This document shows positions 22,568-34,819 of a stretch of DNA of 64,000 bases, piece after piece. The translations under genes were made by a program, and so were the position numbers. The notes below the pieces were generated by a model. That model was given only the letters and a program-made list of their open reading frames with translations, ran no database searches and was not told the origin of the DNA. The first letter of the stretch is position 1, and the number at the start of each line of letters is the position of its first letter. The DNA comes from Thuidium tamariscinum (taxonomy: Eukaryota; Streptophyta; Bryopsida; Hypnales; Thuidiaceae), in assembly GCA_947034885.2 (NCBI GenBank), contig OX344750.2:17416053-17480052 (forward strand). Reading direction: 5' to 3'.

Positions 22568-25500
22568 ACTGATAAATGTATGTATATATAATATATTTGA
22601 ATGTTTTTATTCAAAAAAAATATTGGTGTTGAAATCATTAGATATTCAAATTTATTGTTTAATTTAAACATAAATACAAAAATTATCTAGAATTCATTTC
22701 ATTTTAACCAAGTTTACTTCATTTATGTATACATAAACTCTAATTCATATAGTAATAATTTAAAAATCACAATAAACTTTGATCCTAGTTATTTTCATTG
22801 ACTACTTGCAAATTTTTATTTTCTTAAATCTAGATTTTTCTATGTTGTAAAGTTATTATTTTGCTCTTCAAATCTAGATTTTATCAAATTCTAGAAAACT
22901 AGATTTGGTCATATTTTGGTATTTCTTTTATCTAAGTTCTATAATTTAGCTTACAAAAAAGAATTATAAATTTTGACCTAAAATTTACTAATATTCTATT
23001 AGTTATTAATTTTAACTTTAAGAGATGATCAATTTGTTAAGTTTGATCCAATCTTGTGAATGATGGGATTGTTGTAATGAGTATATACTATAAGAATATA
23101 TGAGTAGCATTAGTTGCAAAGGTTGCATTAACCAAGGGGCACTTTGCTAATAGTTTTGGTCAATTTGCAAATTGTTTAGACAATAATTTTTTTTGAAAAA
23201 GTCAACTATCCAATAATTGAAAGATTAAAGTTTTTTCCCCTTGAAATTCAATTTCTGAAGTACAAATTTAATTTCTTGAAAAACAAGTGCAAAGAAGTCC
23301 TCTTTACACTTCATATTTAAATGACATAATAATGACAATGAGGCATAATTATTGGTGTCCATTGAATCTATAATACCCATAGATAATTTTCCATGTTATT
23401 TATTAGAGTTTAATAAATTTTAATCTCTAGTGTAGTCATGTAGGAAATTTAAAAGTCTTTATGATGTTTTTGTTAAAGAAATTTTCAAAAAATTCATCTT
23501 TAGATATTTTAGATTTGACTTCCAATAAAAATATATTAAAGTAATTTAATAAGACAAATTACATTTTTTTTTTATAATTTTCTTAGAAATGGTCATTGTA
23601 CAATTCATGTCTTTTTGTTAAATGAGTAGTTGAGAAAAAAAGACTAATTCCCAAATTATACAAATAATAATCTAATTTACTTTCTAAAGCAGAAAACAAG
23701 AAAAATAAATCATAGAAAAAATGCTTGACATATTAAGTTTGGTTTTCAAATATAAGTATTTTCTTATTGGAAAGAAATAATATTTGGTTCAAAACAAACT
23801 ATGTACTTTTAAAGTTAAGATTGTTGGGAGAAATCTTGATATTATGAGATTAGAAGGAATTTGATCAATTGGAATTGAATTCAACTAAGTAAATGCATAT
23901 TTTATAGAAGGAATCCTATGTGTTTTTGTTTGATTTGATTAGTTATAATATTTTGTTAATAATATATAAATTATGATTCTTTTGAGATTAAATTATTATT
24001 CAATGTTATTATTTTGAAAATTGCTTAAGTAGATTCAGTTTTGTTATTTTTATGGTATATATTTTTTTAAATAACTTATATTTTTGTATAATATATTAAA
24101 TTTTGTATTAAATTATGAAACTTTGAAAAATGTGATTACATCAATATAATGTTTATTGTTATAATCATATGAAATGTAAATATACCACAAGCTAATTACA
24201 AATTTTGGCTTTATATTAGGTTCAAATGAAAATAAATGATTTTTTATATGTGCTATTGCATTTACAAGTGTTCAAAGGTTGATGGATTTTTTTGATTGTT
24301 ATGTTTTATGGTATTCTTTAAAAATGTTGAAAAAACACATATGTAAATGTGTAGAATATGTATATATCAACAATAATAATTCAATTGTGCGCATGTCAAA
24401 TATTGTTGCGTAAATTTTATCAATCATTTCAAATTTCAATCTCTAAATTTTAGTTTTTATTAAAAATTTAAGGCAACTTGTTTTAAATATAGATAATTAG
24501 AAAATTGAGTTGCACTTCATGTGTTCATATCATACCTGAACTAGTACTTGCAATATTCAATAAAACTAGGTGTCCATGAAAAATTGTTTTATGAATTTTT
24601 GAAACCTCTAAGGTCAAAAATGTTTCAATTAATTAGAAAAGATGAAGATAATATAAAGTCCTTTTGAAAAGGATTATTAGCTTCTAATGTAAAAATGAAC
24701 ATTAATCCAAACAATAAGCTTGAATTAAACTTTTTTGTACCTCACTATATAATATATATAACACTTGGCTTTTTCATTATTCAAAAAATAAATCACATTT
24801 GTAACTTTGTGGGGCTATTTAAAGTTCAAAGTTCATTTACAAGGCCAAAATTTGTAAAGTAATAGAACTTTAGAGTTGATGAGATTTTGAAATGCTTTTG
24901 CTTTGAATTTCATTGTAGAATTTTGAGATGTGCTTTATATAATCCATTACTCTTTTGAAATATTTTGGATTTTTTGGCTATGTCAATGCTTACAAAATAG
25001 AAGTGGCATTGGAACACACATACTTTAATACATTTTGTACATTTAGCTTCAAAAATTATACAATTAAAAAATTTTGAAATGGTTATTTACATCTTCTAAA
25101 TATAGGTTCTAACTTCTAAGGTATCCAATTCTCATTTTTTTGTATGAATTGACATAGAATATGCAACATATTCCATACACAATATTCTCATGAATAATAT
25201 ATTAGGTCATTTCATTAATAATTAAGCATTTGTACCAATCATGTATAGAATGAGGCTCAATGTATTCTAGATGCTTTTCTCTATTAGTAGCATTAGCTTT
25301 GAAAAAGGCACTCAATTGAAATTGACAAATGCCAATGTCATTGGGCCTTTCTATTCTTGCCCTTGGTTTCTATTGCTACAAAAACATATAAAATTGCATT
25401 AGCAACTAAGTTCAATCAATAAATGGAAACATCTATGTTGTTTTGCTATGAAGATAAAATTCAAAATTAAATGTTTTTATTAAGGAATTCCATTTTTTTG

Positions 25501-26559
25501 TAGAAGAAAAATAATCTTCAATTCCAGCATGAACACCTAAATTGCAACAACCTCCAATAATTGTTATTGTATAGGGGCGGTGAACCTCTTATATTGCTAC
25601 ACAAAAATGCCTCTTTTCTATATCAAAATGAGCAAATTAATATATCAACAAATAAATGACACAAAAAGATAAATAATAGTAATAATACTTTAAACATTTT
25701 GATTGCTACCCCATTGTTTGCATTTTTTGGGAATGAGGGTTTCAAGTATTATTTATAGTTGGAATTCATTTTATTTATTTATAATTAAAAATGACTATTT
25801 TTTTAATCTTCTTTGGCTAATGTTATGTAAGAAATAAAATAAAATCTTGACTTTCTTCTTCAAGCACAACAAGGCAACTAAGAAAAAAAGAAAAAAAACA
25901 TTAATCCCCCATCTCCATTCATGTGCATTCAAGTGGATAGGCCATTCAACCATTGGAGGTTCTTATTGTGGATGTAAATTCTTGTACAATCTCAAATTTT
26001 CAAACTCATTTACAATCATTTTTTATTGTCATCTCCTCTTTTGGAAATACAAACAAGTTGAAAAAAAATTTACATTGCATGACTTCTAAAACAACTCTAT
26101 TATATAATTTGCTTAAAAGACCGTATAAAACTATAGAAGACTTAAGGGCTTTGATAAAATACAAATGTATAATCAAATATAGGTTATAGGATGAATGTAC
26201 AAAGACTGGTACTATTTTGCATCACACTTAAAATGATGGAGTTGTCATCAACTATAAATTTTTAAGTATAAACCAGATTTACTTGAAATTTTAAATTGAA
26301 CATGTCTAATAATGACAACAATCAAAATCCTTTTTTTGAAAAAAAATTCAAAAATCATTTTATAATCAGATTTCAATTTAGCTAACTTGTCACACTTTGC
26401 AATTTAGAGGTTCTAGTAATAGGGAGTATCCAAAATTAATTATCTAAGACAGAAATTTTTGTGGTCTATTTCCATATTAGGTAGGCATATTTCTACCAAA
26501 GGGAATTTTTAAAAATCTTTTTTTTCTTTCCTCTACATATGTGCTAATAGGCCCCCTTT
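22568..26559. other. AT-rich intergenic desert, 4 kb
   Basis: Extremely AT-rich DNA with long T and A runs. I see no gene, tandem array or paired termini in it. Short AGATTT-type words recur near 22800-22930. Confidence 0.5.
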
Positions 26560-27535
26560 CACTAAAAAAAAGCAAGGGTTTTTTGCAACTATAGTTTGCA
26601 CAACCAGTTTTTTGGTTGCATCGGGCATTTGCAACTAGGTGACAATTTGGAGATTGTAGTTGCAAGGGACAAATTGCATTAGTTGCAAAAGGTAGCAAAG
26701 TTGTTTCTCATCTAATAGCATCTATAGAACTTCATCGATGAACTCTTCCGATGTAGTTGTTGACGTAGAATTTGATTGTTACAATTGGCTTGCAACTATT
26801 TTGCAACTAGCTTGCAATTGATTTGCAACTAGCTTGCAACTGGACTACTTGTAGATTTGAAAATTTTCAATCTACCTTCTTTTTTAGATTAGAAATACAA
26901 ATATTATATTGATAGATTTTACTATTTTAGAAAACTTTACAATTTTGCAAATTTTTACAATTGGTAGATTTTTATAGACTATAGAAATCTAAAAATTGTA
27001 AAAATTTACAAATTGTAGAAATATATAAGTTGTAGAAATGTACAAAAGATAGAAATATTAGATTTTCATTATTAAAATTCATCATACAAGAATGCTATAA
27101 CTTATGATTCTTATATGTTTAATCTAATGGTATTCCTAACAATTGATATGGGATAATTGATATGAGACTTAATCCTAGTTGTTTCCTAGTTGTATACTAA
27201 TTGTTTTTTAGTTGTAATGTAGTTGCTTACTAGTTGAATCCTAGTTGTAGAATAGTTGAAAATTAGTTGAATGCTAGTTGTATAGTCGCACAATAGTTGT
27301 ATGATAGTTGTATAATTGTATAGTAGTCACTTAGTAGTTGCACAATAGTTGCACAAATACTAGTCAACAACTATAATAAACATTTTCATTCTTGTAACTT
27401 TAAACTTTATTTTGCAACTATAACAATGTAAATGTCAATTTGGTGCAAATATAGAGGATTGTAATTGCATGGTAGTTGCATAGGACATGTAATTGCATTG
27501 CAATCGGTTGTAGTACATACATTTTTCTTCTAGTG
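26560..27535. mobile_element. CACTA-like non-autonomous element, 976 bp
   Basis: The left end reads CACTAAAAAAAAGCAAGG and the right end, inverted, CACTAGAAGAAAAATG. Both subterminal regions are crowded with one word in varied orientation: TTGCAACTA near the left (about 26583-26840) and TAGTTG(C/T)A near the right (about 27175-27480). Dense subterminal repeats next to CACTA termini characterise CACTA/EnSpm elements. A target duplication is not clear (ttt versus ctt). No transposase is encoded. Confidence 0.55.
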
Positions 27536-28258
27536 CTTGTGCATGTACTTTTAAACATTCAAAATGGTTTTGAGATTGTTCTTTTGGTGAAATCTCTTCA
27601 TTACAAAGTTCTTCCAAATTATCACTTTGTAGTTTTAAAAAAATTATTTTTTCTATTTTTTATAAATTAAAATGTCAAAATACCTATTTTCATGAAATTT
27701 TGCACCCTTCTTTTTAAAGGTATATACATTGAACATATTTTTTTATTTAAAAAAAAATATTTTTCTAATTATACAATATTCTTGAAAAGATCATGAATAC
27801 TATAGCAAATGCTACAAAAACCACATAGTCTTTCATCTATTTACCTTCTACAACTTTTGAATAGTTTGCATTGAATGAAATTATTTTAAGCATTGAAAGT
27901 AAAAATTATCCAAACAACCAAATTTAGAAATATATACAAATATAGAGATTGTTTTCAAATTGATTTAAAAAATTTTAATTCAAAAATTCATCAATAATAT
28001 AATTTCTATTTTAAATTGTAGCAAAAACTTTAATTCCTGTTGTATATGGTACAATGATTTTAAGTGGATCAATATAGGCATGACTAGACCCATGTGTTCT
28101 TAAAGTTTGCAAAGAGAAACACCCCAAATTTTTCAAATGGTAAATATGTTTATAAATCTTGCCACCTATTGGAGAGTTGACAATTTGGCATTCTATGATC
28201 TCTGTAGTAAGTTTGGGTTCCTTGATTTCAAAAACAAATTCAAAATTTTCAAAATTTA

Positions 28259-28810
28259 TTGACCTCATGTGAAGTTCCCTACAATGTGATGAAAAGTGGC
28301 TGTCACTTCTTTTTGTTAATTTTCCTACCCCCTCCCTCATCAGAAAAATCAGCAGCCATTGGATTTGAATTTTTAAAAATCCCACCCCCCCTCCAAGAAA
28401 AATCAACAACCGTCGGATATGGATACGGTACAGGATACGATACAGGATACGGTATAGTATACAGATACAGGATACGGGTTCAGAGTACAGGTTCAGAATA
28501 CGGATACAGATACGAATATGGTACTAATACTGAATGTCATTGTCCCATAATCTTTGTCTCCCAACCCACCCTCTCAGAATTATAAGAGGGTGGAGGGAGG
28601 GAGGATTTATAAATTTAAACAATTTTAAAACTTAAAATTTAATACTTATATCAGATTGGGTGGGGAGGGGGGTTAAAAAAAAAATTTAATTTAATGTTTA
28701 AATCAGATTGGGGGGTTTGTGTCAATTTTTAATTTTTTTTAGTTTTTCAGCTCATTGTGACACAGTTTGTCACAATGACAATGAGCTGAAAAGTGGCAGT
28801 AACTGCCATA
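28259..28810 (+). mobile_element. GATAC-core element, copy 1
   Basis: Order: GTGATGAAAAGTGGC; C-rich CCCACCCCCCCTCC near 28380; a GATAC/GGTACA array at 28418-28520; GTCCCATAATCTTTGTC; AATTATAAGAGGGTGG; G-rich tract; and a perfect-looking hairpin at 28748-28788 (CAGCTCATTGTGACA...TGTCACAATG.CAATGAGCTG). The same order recurs inverted at 29574-30100 and direct at 30100-30600. Classification is unknown. Confidence 0.6.
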
Positions 28811-29083
28811 CATCCATACAAAGCTACAAAAAGACAATGTAGGTGTTGAAAAGAAAGGCAAAAGACTATGATTGTTATTACATCTTTTCAAGACCCATAG
28901 AATTGCCATTGTTAAGTTTTAGATGACAAATGTACAACAGAGTCATTCTAATTACTTCTTGCAAGGCTTGATGTGCCAATTGCAAACCCAAAAGACAACA
29001 TCAATCTGAGTAATATTAGTCCAATTTTTGTACTATCCATTGTTATCCACAAAGACAATAATACAACAATGATTCCAATGAAT

Positions 29084-29349
29084 CATTAGGAGATATTTGA
29101 GAGCTCTAGGAGCCCACGAGTTCCCACAGCCCGAAATCGCATAATCTGCCACGGGATCACAGTTCTACAGGAATCCTACATGGTTGAACAACTGCCACGT
29201 CATTAACTTTTTTTTGGACTTTTTTTCATAATTCAGGACCTAATTTTTTTTTTGATAAATGCTAGCCTGACAACGGCCAGTCGTTCCCCAGACCAGTTCC
29301 GGGAACAATCCCAAAACGGCCCTTTGGAGCCTTCAAATCCCTCCTAATG
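29084..29349. mobile_element. MITE with CATTAGGGGAGATTTGAG-type termini, 266 bp
   Basis: Starts CATTAGGAGATATTTGAG and ends CTTCAAATCCCTCCTAATG, which is the inverted form. A second copy at 54541-54841 shares the termini, the internal TGGTTGAACAACTGCCACGT/TGGTCAAGAGAGTGACACAT region and GGACTTTTTTTCATA.TTCAG. The interior is non-coding. Confidence 0.65.
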
Positions 29350-29573
29350 TACTTCTTACCAACACTTGGTTGTACCAACCAATCAAACCGTAGCCTGGAA
29401 ACAATTTAGCATATTTTATATTCAATTTAGCATCTTTTTGTTGCATAGGCTTGGTTGTACCAACTAGTCAAACTGGACCCTAAAGACAAGTTCCAACATT
29501 CTCTACATCCTCTATATTCAATGATATGACGATGAGTCCAATTACTTCTCATTACCAATTATGTTGTTTGTGA

Positions 29574-30100
29574 GGCAGTCACTACCTCTTTTGAGCTCAT
29601 TGTCATTGTGACAAACTATGTCACAATGAGTTCAAAAACTAAAAAAATTTAAATTTTTTATTATTTTGTGCCCCCTCTGGTCTCATCAATTTGATTTAAG
29701 TATTAAATTTTAAAAATTCTGAAATTGCCCCTCCCCCACCCCCTCTTATAATTCTAAAAGAATGGGCATTCTTACAATGCATATAGGATAATTCTCATAT
29801 CCCATATACATACTTGTATTTCATATCTGTACTCAGTATTCATATCCGCATATGTATTCGTATCCTATATTTGCATTTAGTATTCATATCCATATCTGTA
29901 CCATGTATCCATATCTCGTATCATGTATTCATACTCGTATTCAGTATGTATATCATTGGTTGCTGATTTTCCTTAGAGGTGGGTGGGATTTTTTAAATTT
30001 CAAATTTGATGGTTCATCATTTTTTGATGAGGTTGGAGGACCATGGAAATTGAAAACTAGGCATGTTGCCTCTTTTCGTCACATTGCACATTGTAGCTTG
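29574..30100 (-). mobile_element. GATAC-core element, copy 2 (inverted)
   Basis: Contains the same parts as copy 1 in reverse: the hairpin AGCTCATTGTCATTGTGACA near 29598-29640, the C-rich TGCCCCTCCCCCACCCCC tract near 29724, TTATAATTCT, and a GTATCC/CATATC array at 29780-29955. With copy 3 it meets head to head at about 30080-30140, where CATTGCA...TGCAATGTGACGAAAAG forms an inverted repeat. Confidence 0.55.
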
Positions 30101-30600
30101 GTCATGCCATCTAGTCATACAATGCAATGTGACGAAAAGTGGCGTACTACCCAGATCAATTAATCAACCCCCCTCCTCTCTCAAAAAATTTACAAGCCAT
30201 TGATTTTTTTAAAAAAAAAAAATTTACCTTTGTAATCACCATTGATTTCTCGAAAATTCCCAAGCCATTGATCATGTGATATAATCTAAACCGTCGAGAT
30301 ACGAATACGGATATGGATACTCTACATATATTATATGGATTATATGGATTCGATCCAGATATGGTTTAGATATAAATACAATTACATGTACAGATACAAA
30401 TACGAATACAAATAATATACAAATATAGATATGAATACATATATAGGAATACATGTCCCATAATATTTGTCAATCAAGTTGGTTTCAAAAAATTATAAGA
30501 GGAGAGGGGGGGGGAGGGAAATGAAGGTTTAAAAGTTTAAAAGTTTAAAATTTTTCGGGGTGCACAGTGATTGTGCACCCAAAAAAAATTAAAATTTTTA
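30100..30600 (+). mobile_element. GATAC-core element, copy 3
   Basis: Order: TGTGACGAAAAGTGGC; C-rich CCCCCCTCCTC; GATACGAATACGGATATG array (30296-30445); GTCCCATAATATTTGTC; AATTATAAGAGGAG; G-rich tract; then a hairpin GGGTGCACA-GTGAT-TGTGCACCC near 30558-30580 in the same relative place as the hairpins of copies 1 and 2 but with an unrelated sequence. Confidence 0.55.
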
Positions 30601-30937
30601 AATTTCAAATTCTTTGGCTTGTAAGAACATGCCAAGTATACTAAATCGAAATTAAAATTTTAAGTTTTTTAGAATTGGTAGTTATTTCCACTTTTTGGTA
30701 CATTGTTCATACATTTTTGGACATATTTTTTGGTGACAATGTGACCCCTACAACAAGTTCAACATCTTCTATATTCATTTGCAGAAACTACGAATATTTT
30801 GTCAATATTCCATAAAAATATTTTCTTGTCCATTTTAAGAAAATGATAAATAAGTTATAAATTTTTTTGGCATCCTTATTAGAATGTTTTGTTTTTTTTC
30901 CAAATCCGACCACGGGTAGGCTATGTGGCCCCCACCC

Positions 30938-30971
30938 CAAACAAACAAACAAACAAACAAACAAACAAACA
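30938..30971. repeat. (AAAC)n microsatellite upstream of ClpF
   Basis: Eight or so AAAC units about 350 bp before the ClpF start codon, likely in its promoter or 5' leader. Confidence 0.9.
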
Positions 30972-31100
30972 TTTTTCATCCGCCAAAAATACTCCACACT
31001 AATAAGGTCTCCTCCACACTAATAAGCTTCCCTCACCTTTTGTCGAACTTTCACTCATCTCAGCCTCGATTCCTCCCTCCCGCACCTCTGATTTTTGGCG

Positions 31101-31243
31101 ATGCCATGATTGTCGCTGGATTGTGGAGAACGCCGCTCGCTCCCTTCTCTTTCCCGGAGACGGCAATGCTCTCATCCACATTTGTGAAATCTGTGCCACA
31201 CAGAATCGACTCCCGCGATTCGAGGCTTGCGAGGAATTCGTGA
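31101..31243 (+). promoter_or_regulatory. upstream ORFs in the ClpF leader
   Basis: Two ATGs precede the ClpF start if transcription begins upstream of 31100: a two-codon uORF (31101-31109, ATG CCA TGA) and a 45-residue uORF (31106-31243) in GC-rich, coding-like sequence. They could lower translation of ClpF; the transcription start is unknown. Confidence 0.35.
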
Positions 31244-31316
31244 AACTTTCGATGTGAAGAATTTTTTGTTGAGGATTTGAAGCTGGAAATCATCTGCTTC
31301 GATTGAAGCGCACACA

Positions 31317-33773
31317 ATGTGTCCCTCTTTATGGGCATTAGGGTTAGGCGCAAGAGCATCAGTAGTTGTCAATTGCTCTAGCATGGGATTGCGACCAGTA
31401 CCAGCATTCGCATGCGACCTGACCCCAGCGCATTCACAACCATTTTACCATTTCAAACACTCGAATCATTCTCAAATCCCCCAATTAGGGTTTGATAATC
31501 CCCTCCGCCGTGTAGTAGAATTCAGTCCGTGTCGATCGAAATTGCGACCCAGTTCGCTCCTTCTTTGTAGAGCGACCAAGCGAGAGTATTCGCTGGAACG
31601 GAGCGACAAGGCGAACGAGGAGCTTCTCATGTTCTTCTTCCAAATTGACCTTACCACTCGACTCCAACGCGCCTTGAACCAGGACTTGTACGAGGCGGCG
31701 CAGGGGTTGCGGGAGAAGATCGCAGAGGTGGAGCAGGAGATGGCGCGGCAGCGGAGGGAGAAAATGACAGGCAGCGGAGGCTCTTCGTCGGAGCAGGACA
31801 CGGCGATCACGTTGTTGCAGACGAAGGCGAAGCTGCAGAGGTTGATTGCGGAGGAGGATTACGAGGCGGCGGGGAAGGTGAGGAAGAAGATCATGGAGTT
31901 GGAGGCGGAGTCGCTGGCTGCGCAGGCGAATACGATAATTTATCAGCAGAGGAGCTTCGGGTTTCGGTTGGGGCAGAAGGTGAGGCATCGAGCGCATGGG
32001 TACAGGGGAGTCGTTTGCGGAATGGATGCCGTGTGTTGCGAGTCGGAAGAGTGGGCGAAGGCTGTTGGGGTGGAGAAACTGCCCCGGGCCAGGAATCAAC
32101 CGTTTTATCAGGTAGGGTTGCTTCCCATTCCCTGCTTTTCATTATCGAGGTTGCAATTGTCGACATTACATTAAAATACTATCTCTTTCAGTCTGAATTT
32201 CCATATTGTGTCAATGTGGAATCAGTACGCAATGTCGAACTTTCATTCCCGAATCCCGATTTCGTATTAGTCGTTATCCTATTCCTGTCATTTATGATCG
32301 AATTTGCAATTATCGACATTACATTGAAACTCTATCCCTTTCGGTCTGCATTCCACATCATTTCAATGCTAGTTAGGTGTCAATACGGAATTCAGTATCG
32401 AAATCAGTAAGCACAATTGAACTTTCATCCCCTATTCCCTATTTCCTATTCTTCAGTGTCGAATTTGCAGTTGTCTAAATTATATTGAAACTTTCTCTCT
32501 TCCAGTCTGGATTTCCATATCGTTTTAATGCTATGTTGGTGTATTATGGAAACAGTATCGGAAGCAGTATGCAATTTTGAACTCCATATTTCCTGGTTTC
32601 AATACTGAACCTAATGCTTGGTGCTTTCCCGGTGTTATCTAAAAACCCAATCCCGGTTTCTCGATTTCTTGCTGCGAATACCTTTGCGAGAGGAGGTTCT
32701 GTTACATACTGAGAGTTTATTGACTATGAATCGTTTCCATTGCCTCCCCACCCCACCCCGCTGTAGCACTCTCTTGCCGAAAACTGCAGTTATCTCTACA
32801 TAATTTAGCAAGTCTTCACACTGTTATCCAAGGTAATTGATAGCTTCCCAAATGCATTAGTCCACCGCGAATAAGTTATTGGATAGATATTTGCACGGGA
32901 TGGCCTGCAGAGTCGGTAGCTATTCTGACCTTTTCGCAAGCCGCACCATAAGTTTAGAGATTTGCTGATTTATGAGGACCTTTGAAGACCTCCCTGAAGT
33001 GTTCATTTGAGGCTCTTCAGAGCATGGGGCTTGGGGAAATTAATCCAATCCAATGTACTAGTTTTGGTGCACATTAAGTAAGTTTTGAGATCTCTCATAG
33101 TCTTATTACAAACCCTTCTTGCTCTGCTCTGTAGGACTTGTGATTTACACGGGTCTTCAGATAGCACCCTGAATCCAGGCTGGGGGTCTTCATTTGCTTG
33201 GTTTTCAAAGCCTAGAAGATGAAACCTTGTAGTGTGTTTGGGTTTCCTCTTCCAGGTCCTGTATGCTACAAACTAGACTGTTTTGTGTTTGTGATACCAA
33301 TTTGCCAAAGTAATACTTTTTTAAATTTGTTCAGGCTGAATTATTACTCCAGTATACTAATTTCAGAAGATAAATAAATAGTGCAGTGACGTGAATGCTG
33401 TAGGTGATGCTGATTTTGCACCTTACCAACAGGAGAAATCAATCTAGCCGAACTAGATTCGGTGCAAATTGAGCTAGTGTTGAGATCTTTCAGTACGCGT
33501 CTATTCATTTTGTTCTGATCCCATAATTTCGATATCCTGCTGCTACAGGTGTTGGTGGACATCCGGGAGGAGCCGTCCGTAATGGTAACCTATGTTGCGG
33601 AAGATAATTTAGCAGCCCCTGAGGAACCTGATTTTGAGCAATTTGATCACCCTTACGTATATTTTCTCTTTTATGGGATGGATGGTGCTGGAGACTTCAT
33701 ACCTATTAAGCAACTGAGAGAAAAGTACGACGCACCTCGACATGAATTACCTTACGACAAGGAAGGTGATTGA
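31317..33773 (+). CDS. CLPF: Clp protease adaptor ClpF, chloroplast
   Basis: Two exons, 31317-32111 and 33549-33773, join in phase 0 (CAG|GTG) to 339 aa, close to the roughly 330 aa of Arabidopsis ClpF (At2g03390). ClpF works in the chloroplast stroma as an adaptor that, with ClpS1, delivers substrates to the ClpC-ClpPR protease. Residues 1 to about 88 are Ser/Arg-rich, as in a transit peptide. The N-terminal adaptor region includes RSDKANEELLMFFFQIDL (95-112). A UVR motif covers about 168-200 (KLQRLIAEEDYEAAGKVRKK). The YccV-like (hemimethylated-DNA-binding-like) domain runs from FRLGQKVRHRAHGYRGVVCG (216-235) to HPYVYFLFYGMDGAGDFIPI near 305-325. The start could also be Met23. The 1.4 kb intron carries a tandem repeat. 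Assignment is confident from remembered family similarity. Confidence 0.93.
32120..32610. repeat. ~155 bp tandem repeat inside the ClpF intron
   Basis: Three diverged copies: GTCGACATTACATTAAAA near 32159, ATCGACATTACATTGAAA near 32312, and GTCTAAATTATATTGAAA near 32473, spaced 153 and 161 bp. Each is followed by TTTC.GTCTG.ATTYC.TAT and CAGTA.C.AA. The array starts just inside the donor. Confidence 0.75.
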
Positions 33774-34670
33774 GCACTAATTAAATTGGTTGTGATATCT
33801 TTATTTGTTTTACAGGGTTGTAATGTATATTCAGAAAGACGGTTTACAATTTCATGATCCCTCAGTTTCCCACCACTTCAGTTTTTTGTTTTTCTTCTGA
33901 TTTTAGTTGTTGATTGCTGATCTTGTATTTACTCCGAATTGGGAATACGAGGTGCTAGAACGGTTGTCTGTGATTCATTTCCTAAACCGTGTACTGTTTT
34001 TCTTAAAGTTTGTTGAGAATGTTTGCTTGTTTTTGTATTTGGAGGGTGCAACCGAATGCCCTCTTTCATGCACAGGTTGCACCTTCACTGTAACTATCTG
34101 AGACCTCTCGAAAGCATGGAATATCCAACTTTGAGATTCGTGGGGAGAGATTTTTATTAGGTGGTGTGGGAGCGAAGGAGGTCCGTTGTGAGAACCAATT
34201 CTAAGTCATTATCCTATTGTGAAACTTGAGATTTTGTATTCTCACAAAAAATTGAGTTTAAAGAATAATCCATACCTTAAATGAGTTTGATTGTTTTTCT
34301 TTGTTTGTCTGCTATGGTGAGATCTCCTAGATTGTGCATATCCTCAATTTTGCTCTTGGTACTGTCGAAAAGCCCTCTACAAGGAGAGGTGCAAGGGCTT
34401 TGTTTTGAGGTGTTTGGAACTACAATGTGAAAGGTATTAAATTTAAAGTTTTTATGGATTATAAAATTATAAAATTATTATTAATTTTATTTTGTGGCAA
34501 TGGCACAAGGTTTAGTAGTTAAAACTTAAGTTAGGAATATACCTAGACGTATAGGTCCTATTCTATTGACATTTACAAATGCACATTCCCAATTTTCAAT
34601 CTCAAATGTACATGAGTGTAGGAAATTTATTATTTAATTTCTCTTACAATGCAAAATAAATAAATTAGTT
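33774..34670. other. 3' flank of ClpF
   Basis: Contains the probable 3' UTR of ClpF. A 9 bp inverted pair GGTGCAACC/GGTTGCACC lies near 34047-34082. No other gene is seen. Confidence 0.4.
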
Positions 34671-34819
34671 GTATTAGAGACCATTAATGTTGAAGATTTG
34701 AGGATGTAATGCTATTCAACAAGGCAAGAAGTTTGTCTTCAAGTAATATCAAGGTAAAATGTGTAGTTATTTGATGTTGAACATTCAATACACAAGTTAG
34801 GTGTAGAAGAGACATTGCT

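Noticed and set aside
28259..28585. 108-residue ORF rich in Gly and Tyr
   Set aside because: The Gly-Tyr part is just the GGATAC-type repeat read in one frame.
28748..28788. Helitron 3' hairpin
   Set aside because: The hairpin is not followed by CTRR, and the element lacks a 5' TC start.
31472..32166. Minus-strand ORFs over ClpF exon 1
   Set aside because: Antisense shadows of a GC-rich exon.
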